64,000 bases of DNA, taken from assembly GCA_036250195.1 (NCBI GenBank), contig JAVHZZ010000004.1, positions 318,307,706 to 318,371,705 of the forward strand, given 5' to 3'. Shown here piece by piece: positions 10,621-21,746 of the stretch. Position 1 is the first letter of the stretch; every line of letters begins with the position of its first letter. Under the pieces are notes generated by a model that saw only the letters and a program-made list of their open reading frames with translations, did not search any database and had not been told where the DNA came from. The position numbers were made by a program, and so were the translations under genes. Source of the stretch: Mixophyes australis. Lineage: Eukaryota > Chordata > Amphibia > Anura > Limnodynastidae.

Positions 10621-11464
10621 ATTTGTTCAATCAAAGACAAAAAACAAGTCATGCGACTACTTGGACAGAGTGGCTGTAATGAGCTGTAACAACTATGGAT
10701 GACTTCCAGAGAACCACTACTTCCAGGAATTTGTGTTTGTCCTTATTAGTTGTCAAAACATCTGCTATGAACTGAGCTTAACGGGAGTTTGGAGGATAAA
10801 AAAAATTCCACTCACACAAAGCAGCATTGACTAGAATTGAGGTACAGTAACGTAATAGACAACACTATTTTGCAACACTGTCCTTGAGAACATAGATTTC
10901 TTAATCCCTGAATGCTAATTTGCAGACTATAACAAAGGTAATGATTAAGTGAAAAGGGTGCGATTAGTAACACATTTATCATCACATTTACATGTGCAAT
11001 CGGAGATATTACACAAGTGTTTCTGCCTTTCATTTTCTGTATATTTTCATTCATTCATTCATAGGACAGAAGGGTTAACAGTTGCATGGGGAATATGGCT
11101 AGAAAGGCAAAATGTGAGAGGAAATATATTTTGTGAAATGTATCCCCTACTGTAAATTACAAAGATCTTTAAATTCACTAGAGTTCCATGACGGTAACAT
11201 AAATATATAAATACACCAGGCCGCAGGTCTCATCCTGGCTGTTTAGTTACAATGACATGTCACTGTACCTGTTTGTTAAGTTGCATATTTTTAAAGGGTA
11301 TTCTACCGACATATTTTTTGCTGATTAAGCATTCAAAGAATTCAAACTATTTTTTGAGCTGACATAACTTTCACATTGAAAATGATGGCTTTTGAATTTT
11401 CAGGGGTTAATAGACATGACAAACATATTGTACCATTGGAATTCACTACAAACAAAGACAATAA
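10621..11464. other. No gene seen
   Basis: About 840 bp of AT-rich DNA. Small frames lack motifs; no terminal repeats found. Confidence 0.45.
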
Positions 11465-11669
11465 GGGGGGGAATTCAATTTGCTGCGCTACTGTAAAAAG
11501 TAACGCGGCCTGCCTACTATTACTGATGTTACGGTAATAGTGTGCCTAATTACTATTAATACAGTGATTTCAATGCCGGCTTTTTGCTTGCTGCTCCCTG
11601 AGCCTCGAGCAGAAATCTGTGTTAAATACACTTACGCAGCGGTATTCTCGGGTGATATGAATTCCCCCC
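11465..11669. mobile_element. MITE with TAA duplication
   Basis: A 205-bp element begins GGGGGGGAATTCAA and ends GAATTCCCCCC, flanked on both sides by TAA (11462-11464 and 11670-11672). A 3-bp TAA duplication with G-rich termini fits PIF/Harbinger-type MITEs. The interior has inverted segments around ATTACTGATG and TAATACAG. A related but longer-TIR copy is at 56095-56315. Confidence 0.75.
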
Positions 11670-11672
11670 TAA

Positions 11673-12208
11673 CTGTGTTAAGTGCAAATGCTTAGTAGTT
11701 GAGATAAGGCATCAAAAGGTGATTTACCCAACGTCACCTCATCCAGTCGTTTCTGCATAAGAACATACAGAAATAAAAAGGGAGAGATGCTTGTTTAAAA
11801 AAACAAATTGAGAGATATTTGGATGTACTGTTTGACAAATAAATGATGGTTGTAGTAAAATGCAATATTTGAAAATAGCTCTGTATAATAAATAGTTATT
11901 ACTCCCTTTCTGATCTAAGGACTAGTTATTCATTGTATGGTACTCTTTTATCCGTTAATGAGTAAGCTGCAAGTACTATGGAATGCATCACTGTAGCAAT
12001 TATATCACTGCTTGAAGGTAATTGGGATAGAGTAATGACCAGGTACCTGTCTCACAGGTGACTTCATCAATGCATTTTATTATCCTTACAGAGAGTCAGG
12101 CACTTTGTTTTTGCCATTTAAAAAAACACACAAAACATATGAGGAATAGCAAGTTGTCCATGGTATTATATGTATTTTTTCTTATTCACACGTTTTTTAT
12201 TAAAAGTC
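11673..12208. other. No gene seen
   Basis: AT-rich intergenic sequence between two MITEs; nothing recognised. Confidence 0.45.
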
Positions 12209-12211
12209 AAT

Positions 12212-12522
12212 GGACCTGAGTCATTAAGGAGGTCAGAGCATAAAAAAGGAGTAACATTTGCACCTTGGCAAAACCATGTTGCATTGGAGGGGGAGGTAAA
12301 TTTAAAATGTTGGGACAGATTTATAGTTGGGGTAGGACATGTCCTAGATCAACTTTACATTTCAGTGTAATAATAAAGCTAGCAAGTATTTGTGTGCTAG
12401 ATGAAAAAACAGCCAGTATTTAACTTATGTGCAAAATAATAAACTAATTTGCACCCCTTAAATTGTAACATGGTTTGTCCCAGAGAACATTTACTCCTTT
12501 ATTGCCTTAATGACTCAGGCCC
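12212..12522. mobile_element. Palindromic MITE, GGGCCTGA family, copy 1
   Basis: The ends are GGACCTGAGTCATTAAGG and its inverse CCTTAATGACTCAGGCCC, flanked by AAT on both sides (12209-12211 and 12523-12525). The interior folds back on itself along most of its length; the arms share words such as AACCATGTT and AACTTATGTGCA. This copy is more diverged than those at 23225, 24509 and 25301. It has no coding capacity. The 3-bp duplication suggests a PIF/Harbinger-like source. Confidence 0.85.
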
Positions 12523-12525
12523 AAT

Positions 12526-13419
12526 ATATCCAAAATCATAGCTGCTATCTTGTTTTGCAAGAGAAAGGAAAAGATAATTATTTCCTCCTCTCATATTTGA
12601 ACCTGCACCCATCCAACAGTTAGGTACAACCCCCCATACAAATGCTGAATTACTTTGTAAGGAGCTGTAGTTTGTTGTTGGGGATATTACTGTATCACTG
12701 ATGAGAGGGAAATACCTTTTGACAGCAGTGTTGTGGAGATTACTGCTTATAGTGACTGAATACATATTTTGCATTACAAACTGTAGGTTAAGCAAAATAA
12801 ATATTATAAATGCATTTATTATTTTAATTACATAAATTGTGTGTTTGACTATGTATTATTCATTGGTGATTGTATCACTACTTTAAGCAGATATTTCTCT
12901 GATTGTCTGATGGAGTATTTCACAACAAACTAAGCAAGATAAATGGTAAATAGACTTCTTTTGTAGTAAAAAATGATGTGGCCAATGTAAATAAATCAAG
13001 TTCTTCTTTGTAGATCTTAGTATTCTAAAGAAACACAATTTCTTGCCAATTTGTACTCACAAGATGTTCTTAGACTGTGTTTTGTTGAGTTGCTAGGTAC
13101 TAAATTGGTTACATCTAAGTATGTAACATTCTAAGAATACAAGCTGTTTGTCAATAGGGATTTTAACCAGAAATTCCTTTTAGGTAGTTGGCAGTATCAT
13201 GGATTTTAATCATGAATGAAGTGGTTTACGTGGGTATTTTCAGGTATACTACATTTCAAAACAAAAAATCCTAGCTCAATTTGTATGTATAAAATAAGGA
13301 TGCAGTGAATTTGCTAAATATCTATGCCTTGAAGTCTATAAATACACTTTATAAGTAAAATAGGGAGACTGAATAGACCAATTATCTGATGTCAAAATTC
13401 ATAATTTACCTGTAAGTCA
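12526..13419. other. No gene seen
   Basis: About 900 bp of AT-rich sequence; nothing recognised beyond short chance frames. Confidence 0.45.
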
Positions 13420-13580
13420 TACTTGCTACTTTTTTATCTCCCCTCCAGGAGTTCTTGGTCGGGAAGTGACAACGCAATTCACGTCTTCATGTACAACATC
13501 CTGATGTCTTGGGAGTCCGGGAAGACTCCTGAAATTCGACAGACTACCTGATGTTCGAGGAGAGTAGGACTGTATGCTAT
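13420..13580. repeat. Short inverted-repeat element
   Basis: The left end reads CATACTTGCTAC with CTCCCCTCC nearby, and the right end reads GAGGAGAGTAGGACTGTATG, roughly its inverse. The same terminal theme (GGGAGAGTAGGCAAGTATG) appears at 22750-22771. This suggests a decayed MITE family; no target duplication was identified. Confidence 0.45.
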
Positions 13581-14145
13581 AAGTTCTTAAAAACTGTCAT
13601 TGGTATTGTCCGTACTTCTTAAGAATTAAAAATTGTCTGAAAGACTAGAAGGCATCTGACATTTTTGCTACAGCAATTAATTTGCAAGGAAATTGTTGTA
13701 TACCAAACTAGAAAAACTCTGTACCACTTGGCAACATTATTTAATTGCTGATAATAAAACACTTTTGTATTTAAGACCTAAAGCATTTCGGTGAACTTAG
13801 GAACACACATGGGCTATTTTTTTTAGAATAGATCAATATGTAAATTTATTGTTTGTAAAAATATTTCTTATCCAGTTGAGTACTTCAGCAACGATCCATG
13901 AATATTCATCAAGTTTGGCCAATTCAAACAACCTGTCCAGTAAAAGAAAATAGATGAAAATTGAATTGTGTGTATGTCAGAAACATTTTTGACATTAGCT
14001 GAGAACTCTCTTAGTTATTTCCAGCACATTGTAATTTGTTATGTGATTGCGTGTAGCAGTCTATTAGGCAAGCCACAGCATTGGCAAGGCACAAGGTCAC
14101 ACAAGGGTTGAGAAAATAGTTGGCAAAGTGTTCAGGTTGGCCTTT
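13581..14145. other. No gene seen
   Basis: AT-rich sequence without motifs or repeats that I can identify. Confidence 0.45.
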
Positions 14146-14545
14146 ATTAACAGGGCCAGTGCTACATTAGGCGAGCCTAGAGCACAAAAAATAAAGGGGC
14201 ACCTGAAACAATGAATGACTGACATAATGTCATTGATGAATGTCATTCATTGTTTTTAATGCCTCTGTGACTCCCCCACTACTGAGAGCCGAACCGCTGA
14301 CATGGAGGAGTAGCAGCTGGCACCTTTTTACCTGTAAACCTGACGGCTGCTGCTCCTCCATGTTCTGATATACTTGGAGTCTGGCACCAAGCGTGATGTC
14401 ACAGCCCAGCTCTACGCTCTCAGTCTAAGGAGACAAGGTGCTGTGCCCAGCCTCCCACCTGCTAAGGTAAGAAGTGGCACTGTTGGGGGCACGGTACCCA
14501 AGTGGGTAACAGCCTAGGGTGCCCATTGAGCTCCTGCCGGCTTTG
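14146..14545. mobile_element. Decayed hAT-like MITE
   Basis: The left end starts CAGGGCCAGTGCTACATT, a hAT-type terminus, and the right side has CAGCCTAGGGTGCCC and then CTGCCGGCTTTG, a possible degraded inverse end. Flanks TTTATTAA and CCGATTAA share five of eight bases. The interior contains GAATGACTGACATAATGTCA and GGAGTAGCAGCTGGCACC with an inverse partner near 14330, so it is partly foldback. No coding capacity. Confidence 0.45.
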
Positions 14546-15152
14546 CCGATTAACCACCGAAATGTTCGCTTCAATGGTTAATATAATTTTTTAAATAAAT
14601 ATAGTGACCTCTTCATTTAAAAAAATATTAAATGAAGCAACTGATACATGCTACAAAATGCCACATAATTGTTTATCTTTTGTGTACACTATATTTTAAT
14701 TTTCTGCTTTCTTTTTATTAGGGGTTCTTTAGGTACATTTTAAATTATTTAATTGTATTCTTTAAATTAAGCAAAGTATATTATTATAGCTTTCCTCTAG
14801 CTGCTCTTTTGAGAGAGAAATTTATTGTGAATTTATCACTGCCACCTTAGATCGTGGCTATTTCTGAAAAGGGCCTATATTAGGGTTTCACGTACACGTA
14901 AAGATTCTCCAGCAAACAAAAGGTACTTATGTGTGTATGCTAAGTCACACGTATCTCCAGATCGAAATAAAGTGTATGTTGCCCCCTGTTCATTGGCAGT
15001 GTAATTTAGGTGCATAATGTTGGAACTTACATTTGGATCAGTTTCTCTCAGGCTAACTCAGGTCTGTATCTCAGGCTCTAGTCGGCATAAAGGGAACAAG
15101 TGCCATTACCCATGCAGGTAACAAAGCAGTTGATGAGTCTCAGTCTTTCTCT

Positions 15153-15154
<2 letters not shown>
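14546..15154. other. No gene seen
   Basis: AT-rich sequence leading to a CT microsatellite; nothing recognised. Confidence 0.45.
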
Positions 15155-15190
<36 letters not shown>

Positions 15191-15216
15191 CTCTCTTGCT
15201 CTCTCTATCTCTCTCT
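15155..15216. repeat. CT microsatellite
   Basis: About 60 bases of nearly pure CT repeats with a few interruptions (CGCT, TTGCT). An open frame through it encodes only Leu-Ser repeats and is rejected as a gene. Confidence 0.95.
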
Positions 15217-15380
15217 GTTCCTCCTTCTAAACCTCAGAACTGTAATAATTTGAGTGTCTGTGTGGGGTTTATGGGCAACAGGAAGCCCCCCTAAGTGCTC
15301 CCCTTGGGTAGTTTAAAGAGGCATAGAGATTGTGAAAAAAATATATATATAAGCCACTGGGCAAAATGAAATAAAGAAAT

Positions 15381-15856
15381 TGTCACGACTTAGTATAGCG
15401 TACCTGCTATCGTTGGCACTACTCGGAGGAAGGTGCGGTGTCTAACGTGTCCCTGGTAATCACCAGGGACCCCCGCAAGGAGGTATGGACTTAGCTGCAG
15501 GAGACACGCAGGTCGCGGTCCTTCCACGAGTCAGATAGCGAAGCACGAGAAAGAATTGTCAGACAAGCCGGGACGGTAACGGTGCAGGCAATGAAGGTAC
15601 ACATGGAGAATCCGAAGGGAAGGTGAGTCAAGCCGGGTCAGTAGCGTTCTGGAAACACGGTACACATGGATATCCAAAGGGGTAGTCAAAGGCAATCCGA
15701 GTCACAAGGGTCACAGGCAGGCAGGCAAATATCAGGAGACAAGCAATAAACTGGAACACTGAAGAAATGCTGAAGGCAGGATAGGGACCTAGCAACCAGA
15801 CGCGCTATAACTGAGACACAGGCGGCCGTCCCGGGGATCGCGGGCCGCGCCTGACA
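15381..15856 (-). repeat. 3' LTR of chromovirus B
   Basis: On the plus strand it starts TGTCACGACTTAG and ends CCGCGCCTGACA, the TG...CA form of an LTR. It matches the right-hand LTR in the blocks CAGGGACCCCCGCAAGGAGG, CACGCAGGTCGCGGTCC, CAAGCAATAAACTGG and AGGATAGGGACCT. It lacks about 156 bp that the right copy has between the GGGACCT block and the outer terminus, including the TATA word, so it would be a poor promoter. The pol frame runs 52 bp into it. Confidence 0.88.
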
Positions 15857-16375
15857 GTATGCCCTCCTCCTCCTCCCCTCTGTTGGAGAAATCTCTTGAA
15901 TAGCAGAGGGGCATGAAGATCTGGTTTGTCCACCCAAGATCTCTCTTCTGGACCAAATCCCTTCCAGTGAACAAGGAACTGTTGTCGACCATAGCAGATA
16001 CGGGAATCCAGGATTCGGCTGATCTTGAACTCTGTTCCTGAGGAAGTTTGAACTGCAGGAGTTTGAGATGGGGGTACAAAGAATTTGTTAAGCACCAGCG
16101 GTCGAAGTAAGGACACATGAAATCTATTATGACATTGTAACGAAGCAGGTAGCTTTAGCTTGACACAGACAGGGTTGATGACCTGTGAGATGGTGTAGGG
16201 ACCGATGAAACGTGGAGCCATTTTCATAGATGGTACCTTTAGCTTTAAGTCTTTAGTGGAAAGACATACTTGGTCTCCTACATTCAGTAGAGGAGTAGGT
16301 CTTCGGTGACAGTCCACAAAAGTTTTGTGGTGCTGCTTCGCCTTTTGTGGTTTTAACCCAAATGAGGGAGAATTC
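15805..16375 (-). pseudogene. pol: Integrase C-terminus and chromodomain, chromovirus B
   Basis: The frame reads LLNVGDQVCLSTKDL (integrase C-terminal SH3-like fold), then APRFIGPYTISQVINPVC, the GPY/F module, then a chromodomain EFKISRILDSRICYGRQQFL with the aromatic-cage core VHWKGFGPEERSWV and a final DLHAPLLFKRF helix. It ends with a Gly-rich tail and a stop inside the 3' LTR. The frame differs from that of the integrase core just upstream, so one frameshift lies between about 16376 and 16320. Chromodomains of this group bind modified histone tails and steer integration. Confidence 0.92.
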
Positions 16376-17210
16376 TCAATAGAGAGAGTCCACCGCTGGA
16401 ACTAAGGAGGAAGAATTCAGAAAAGGATCTGGGATAACAGGATGTGCCCCGGTCACAATAATGAATGGGGAAAACCCGGTGGATTCGTGGACGTGATGAT
16501 TGTGCGAAAACTCTGCCAAGGGAAGAAATTGTGACCATCTGCTCTGATTGTCAGCAGTAAAGCAACGAAGAAAAGTCTCCAAATTTTGGTTGATCCGTTC
16601 GGGCTGACCATTGGTCTGGGGGTGATATCCTGACGAGAATTTTAATTCCGTACCCAGTTTCTTACAGAAGGCCATCCAGAAACGGGAGATGAATTGGACC
16701 CCTCAGTCAGAGATGATCTCTTTTGGACAACCATGTAATCTGAAGATTTCTTTAATAAACGTGTCAGCTAAGCGACTGGCCAAAGGTAGACCAGAGAGAG
16801 GGATGAAGTGCAACATTTTGGAAAACCGATCAATGACAACCCAGATGGTATTGAATCCAGGACTGCAGGGAAGATCAGTAATAAAGTCCATGGCTATACT
16901 TTCCCAGGGAGCATTAGGCATGGGCAGGGGTCGAAGCAATCCAGCAGGGACTTTCCTGGAAGTCTTGTGTGGGGCACAAGTGGTACAGGCTGCAATAAAA
17001 TCACATATATCAGTACGTTTAGTGGGCCACCAAAAACGACGACAGAGTAGGAATGTGGTCTTCTTTATCCCAGCGTGACCCGCAATGCGGGAGGAATGAG
17101 CCCAACGCAATATCTTAAGTCGTAAGTGTGGTTCCACAAACGATCGCCCTGTAGGTGGAACAGACGTCTCAGTATTGGTAAACTCCACAATATTGGAGGG
17201 GTCGATGATG
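16376..17210 (-). pseudogene. pol: Integrase core, chromovirus B
   Basis: The zinc-binding HHCC domain is visible: H-x6-H in WAHSSRIAGHAG and C-x2-C in AACTTCAPH. The catalytic core follows with D in IAMDFITDLP, the strand NTIWVVIDRFSKM, the second D in PKEIISD immediately before a TGA stop (16702-16704) where related proteins have Arg, and after it GVQFISRF, YHPQTNGQPERINQNLE with the catalytic E. A TAA at 17211-17213 separates this frame from RNase H. Both stops are in the same frame as RT, so pol was one reading frame with two nonsense mutations. Confidence 0.92.
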
Positions 17211-19057
17211 CATTAGGGAACCAATGGATTCAGGCGGTCCGTATCATCAAAGGAGCGGGATAAAGTGTCTGCTCGCCCATTTTTAGCACCTGGACAGAAT
17301 GTAAGGGACATATTGAAGTGAGCAAAGAATGACGCCCAGCGGGCCTGCCGAGGATTCAAACAGCGGGTTTCCTGAATGAATGTCAAATTTCGATGGTCCG
17401 TGAATATGGTAACAGGGTATAAGGCGCCTTCCAGTAAGTGTCGCCACTCTTCAAGAGCCGCTTTAATAGTGAGGAGTTCTTTGTCTTTAATTCCATAGTT
17501 GATCTCATTAGGGAGGAATCGTCTGGAGAAGAACCCGCATGAAGAATGGGTACCTGATGGTGTCTTTTGGAATAACACGGCTCCAATGCCTACTGAAGAG
17601 GCGTCCACTTCCACAAAGAAAGGTCGCTGCTGGTCCAGCTGAGAGAGAACAGAAGCCGAGGAAAAGGCTTTCTTTAGTGTAGCAAAGGCAGAAATAGCTT
17701 CTGGAGACCAGATCTTAGGGTTGGCAGATCTCCTGGTTAATGCTATGATTGGGACAAAAATAGAGGAAAAATCTTGGATGAACTGCTGATAATAATTAGC
17801 AAAACCGATGAATCTCTGAATTGCTTTAAGGCCCTGTGGTTGAGGCCAGTCCAAGATGGCCGACACCTTGGTGGGATCCATCTGTAGACCTGAACCAGAT
17901 ACAATAAAACCAAGGAAGGACACTTGGAGAACTTCGAAGATACATTTTTCCAGTTTACAATAGAGATGGTATTTGCACAGTCTTCGTAAGACCTCCCTCA
18001 CTTGTTCTTGATGAGAACTCAGGTCTTTAGAGAACACTAGAATGTCGTCCAGATAGACAACTACGGAGGTGTACAGCAGATCTTGAAAGATGTCATTGAC
18101 AAAATTCTGAAAAATGGCAGGGGCATTGCAAAAGCCGAAGGGCATTACCAGGCATTCGAAATGACCATCCCTGGTATTAAAGGCTGTTTTCCACTCGTCA
18201 CCCTTTTTTATGCGAATGAAGTTGTAGGCCCCCCGAAGGTCCAATTTGGTAAAAATTTGAGCCCCACTGATCCTATCAAAGAGATCGGAGATAAGGGTTA
18301 AAGGGTACTGATTTTTGACTGTAATACGTTTCAGGGGCCGATAGTCAATACACGGGCGGAGGGACCCGTCTTTTTTCTTCACAAAGAAGAATCCAGCCCC
18401 AGCAGGAGAGGTAGATTTGCGAATGAACCCTCGTTTCAGATTTTCTGTGATGTATTGAGACATCGCCAAGGTCTCCGGGTGAGATAGAGGATAAGTTCGC
18501 CCTTTGGGTATAGGTTGGTCAGGAAGCAGAGTAATGGAGCAGTCCCAGGGACGGTGGGGGGGTAAGATTTTGGCTTCAGTCTTGCTAATCACGTCCTGAA
18601 ACTCGGCGTATGCTGCCGAAAGGACAGATTCCGTGACGGTGGAATGAGCAACAACTTGAGAACCGGGAGGCTGAACACTGGATTGACAGCTGTGATGACA
18701 TTCCGTACCCCAACGCGTAACCTTATCCCAATCCCAATCCATTTGTGGAGAATGCCTTCGTAACCAAGGTAGCCCCAAGATAAGAGGATTGATGGATTTA
18801 GGCCACACCAAAAACTGAATCATCTCGCTATGAAGGGCTCCTACCATTAACCGAATAGGTGAGGTGACGAAGGAGATGGAACCGCCGATGACAAGGTTAC
18901 CGTCCACTGCTGTTAACGATAACGGTTGAGGCAAAGCAAGTATCGGAATTTGGAGCCCTGAAACGAGAGTGGCAGATATGAAGTTCCCAGAGGAGCCGGA
19001 ATCCACAAAGGCTGTGGTGGAGAAAGGACCTTTAGGGGTGCTCAGGGTGACAGTCAT
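17211..19057 (-). pseudogene. pol: Protease, RT and RNase H, chromovirus B
   Basis: An open frame of 614 codons holds three enzymes. Aspartic protease: FVDSGSSGNF with D19. RT: IDYRPLKRITVKNQYPL, first catalytic D273 in FTKLDLRGAYNF, CLVMPFGFCNAPAIFQNF and an intact YLDD at 335-338, then FLGFIVSG and the primer-grip region. RNase H: D485 in VEVDASSVG, E527 in KDKELL, D554 in FTDHRNL and D597 in GRADTLS, all four acidic residues present. The frame ends at a TAA after NPLVP; integrase continues in the same frame. Within this stretch the polymerase looks intact, but gag and integrase are broken so the copy cannot move alone. Confidence 0.93.
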
Positions 19058-19129
19058 AAGAAGTTCTGGAGTATGTTTAGAATAGGGAACAAACTGTGGA
19101 TTCTCCTAAACCGGCCTCCCTGCTACCGT

Positions 19130-20063
19130 TTAGGAGGACGGGTTTCCCGGTCTCTTAGGGCAAACTTTGAGAAGGTGTCCGGAATCCCCACAGTAAAGAC
19201 AGAGACGTTGCTTGAAGCGCCTCTCCCTTTCTTCCGAAGATAGTCTAGAACGTTCAACCTGCATGGATTCGTCCATGGGCAGCACCGGGTTTTGGAATTG
19301 TGGAGCTGGACGAGGTGCAATCCGCTTAGTGACAGGACGTTCTTGTGTGCGTTCTTGATAACGCAGGTCTACTTTGATGCACAAGGTAATAAGGGTATCA
19401 AGGTCAGAAGGAAGATCTCTGGAAACTAACTCGACTTTGATGCGATCAACTAGACCTTGCCAGAATGTTGCCACTAGTGCCTCGTTGTTCCACTTTAGTT
19501 CAGACACCAAGGTCCGGAACTGGATGGCATATTGCCCCATAGATAAGTTGCCTTGCCGAAGACTTATCAGACTGGTAGCCGCAGTGGCTACTCTCCCAGG
19601 ATCATCGAAGACTCTCCTGAAGACTTCGATAAAGGAGGTGGTGTTACTCAGAAGAGGATCCCCTCTTTCCCACAGGGGCGAGGCCCAGGCCAGTGCTTGA
19701 CCACTCAGGAGGGAGATGATGAATGCCACCTTAGTGCGTTTTGAAGGGAATGCTCCTGGGTTACACTCAAACTGAATGGAGCACTGGTTTAAGAAACCCC
19801 TGCATTTCTTGGGATCTCCGACGTACTCCTCGGGGCTGGAATATGCAGGCCGGAGGCCCCTGTGGATACTGTAGCCATGCTAGAGGACGCCACCGTGGAG
19901 GAGGTTATGGCTTGGGTAGCAGGCAGAGAACCCTAAAACGGGTAGCAATACCTTGGACACATTGTAGGAGATGTGCTTGGGCTGCTTCATGCTGTTCCAC
20001 ATGCTGAGCCAAGTGAAGGAGTAACTCCCGTGCTGAGGGTTCACCCGATCCCTCGGTAGTCAT
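19130..20063 (-). pseudogene. gag: gag of chromovirus B, broken
   Basis: The start ATG is at 20061-20063, just inside the LTR, giving MTTEGSGEPSARELLLHLA and a glutamine-rich helical stretch. Frames then shift (one lesion before 19910, another near 19836 in a CCCC run). From about 19835 the frame is open: EYVGDPKKCRGFLNQC, the capsid block AFIISLLSGQALAWA and FRRVFDDPGRVATAA, and a zinc knuckle CLYCGDSGHLLKVC (C-x2-C-x4-H-x4-C) near 19150-19195. It ends in a stop at 19130-19132. Gag coats the RNA; at least two frameshifts block it here. The gag-to-pol gap of about 70 bp contains another stop. Confidence 0.88.
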
Positions 20064-20295
20064 CGCCAGAGTTTACTGTCATGACTTAGTATAGCGTACC
20101 TGCTATCGTTGGCACTACTTGGAGGAAGGTGCGGAGTCTAACGTGCCCCTGTGTCACTCACCAGACTGTGAGTGCTTCTTCCCGTGTGTTTAGGAACCGT
20201 GGTCGATCACCATCCTGAGGGTCTGCGCATGTGCAGCCCTTTCAAACCTTCAGTACCTGTTCCTTTTAGTTAATTGGCTGATCAGGCAACACTCC

Positions 20296-20305
20296 CTATT
20301 TAAAG
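20296..20305 (+). promoter_or_regulatory. TATA-like promoter word in solo LTR
   Basis: CTATTTAAAG follows an ATTGGCTGATCAGG block by about 20 bp. This arrangement, an inverted CCAAT word then a TATA-like word, is what an LTR U3 promoter shows and sets the LTR orientation as plus. Confidence 0.5.
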
Positions 20306-20400
20306 CACCTGCTGTCTATACCTCCTATGCCTGATCTTGGAGTCTCATTCCCCATGAGCCTCTGAAGGTGTTCCTGTGTTTCCTCGTGTATTCAGCCCAG

Positions 20401-20935
20401 CTGATTCCTGTGGTTTCCAGACCACTTCAACTCTCCTGTGTTTCATCGTGACTGTATTAGCTGATTCCTATCCGCTGCCTCCGTGCACTACAGTTATCTA
20501 CTCACTTCAACTCTCCTGTGTTTCATCGTGACTGTATTAGCTGATTCCTATCCGCTGCCTCCGTGCACTACAGTTATCTACTCACTTCAACTCTCCTGTG
20601 TTTCATCATGACTGTATTAGCTGATTCCTATCCGCTGCCTCTGTGCACTACAGTTATCTACTCACTTCAACTCTCCCGTGTTTCATCGAGACTGCTCCAG
20701 CTGATTCCTATCCGCTGCCTCCGTGCTCAACAGTTCCTGCTCACCTCAACTCTCCCGTGTTTCCTCGTGACTGCACCTGCTGATTCCTATCCGCTGCCTC
20801 CGTGCTCAACAGTTCCAGCTCATCTCAACTCTCCCGTGTTTCATCGTGACTGCACCTGCTGATTCCTATCCGCTACCTCCGTGTACCTGCAGTGTCCTGC
20901 TTGCCGCTACCCTTCAGTTCTACTCGTGTCTGCAG
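20401..20935 (+). repeat. 80-bp tandem repeat in solo LTR
   Basis: CTGATTCCTATCCGCTGCCT recurs at 20461, 20541, 20621, 20701, 20780 and 20859, spaced 79-80 bp, with a partial first unit at 20401. Units 1-3 are nearly identical; later units diverge. The array likely contributes to the unusual LTR length. Confidence 0.95.
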
Positions 20936-21502
20936 CCAGCTGATCCGCTCTCCGTGCTTCTCAGTGTTCCTGCCTTTGTCAACTCGCCTGTCTGCATTGG
21001 ATCACGCTCCGCTGCTGTCTTCTCTGCCATACCGCTTCTACTCTTCAGTGATCTCCAGGTGACCAGTCCTATATACTACTGCTTCCTGAGTATTGTTCCA
21101 TCGTTGCTGGTCTACCTACCTGGGCGCTGCACCTACTTGGATACCGCTTCCATTTCCCTGGGACTCCGCACCCTGCCGGCCTCCTGCAGCTCAGGTATCT
21201 CTGCACTCCTTTCTGACAGCCTGCTCTTCTGAACCACGGTATCACTTATCATTGACTGTGCTCGTGTATTGCATACCTTGCTGGACTGAGTTGTTCTTCT
21301 CTGAAGTTGCCTATCCACTGAGACTATTGCCATCATTTGACTGTTTTACCTTGTAGTCTGGATAGTTTCTGTGACTTTGTATATTAGTGCAGTGCTGCTC
21401 TGTTATTACTACTTTGTGCATATCTTCGTGGGATCAAGTTCAGTGTGCCCGTGTATACTCTGCTGTACATTTGTCTCCCCATGCTCCTCCTCATATATAT
21501 TT

Positions 21503-21746
21503 CAGTGGTACAACTTGCTAGAGGCAGACCACTGATTCCTGTTTCAGTATCCTTCCATATAGCAGTGGTACAACTTGCTAACGCAGACCACTGACTTCCC
21601 GGATACCTCCACCTGGATTCCGTTCCCTCACCTAGACAGCGGTACAACTTGCTAAACGCAGACCGCTGACTCTCATCACCTCCTCGTTGCTTCTGGACAT
21701 TCCTCCTCACTATAGCAGTGGTACAACTTGCTACCGCAGACCACTG
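21503..21746 (+). repeat. Four stem-loop modules in solo LTR
   Basis: A module of about 32 bp, with CAGTGGT at the left, ACAACTTGCTA in the loop and ACCACTG at the right, occurs at 21503-21534, 21562-21592, 21637-21668 and 21716-21746. The outer heptamers are inverse complements and can form a 7-bp stem. In the third module both arms are changed together (CAGCGGT and ACCGCTG), preserving pairing. Confidence 0.85.

Noticed and set aside
15100..15294. Leu-Ser repeat protein
   Set aside because: Translation of a CT microsatellite.
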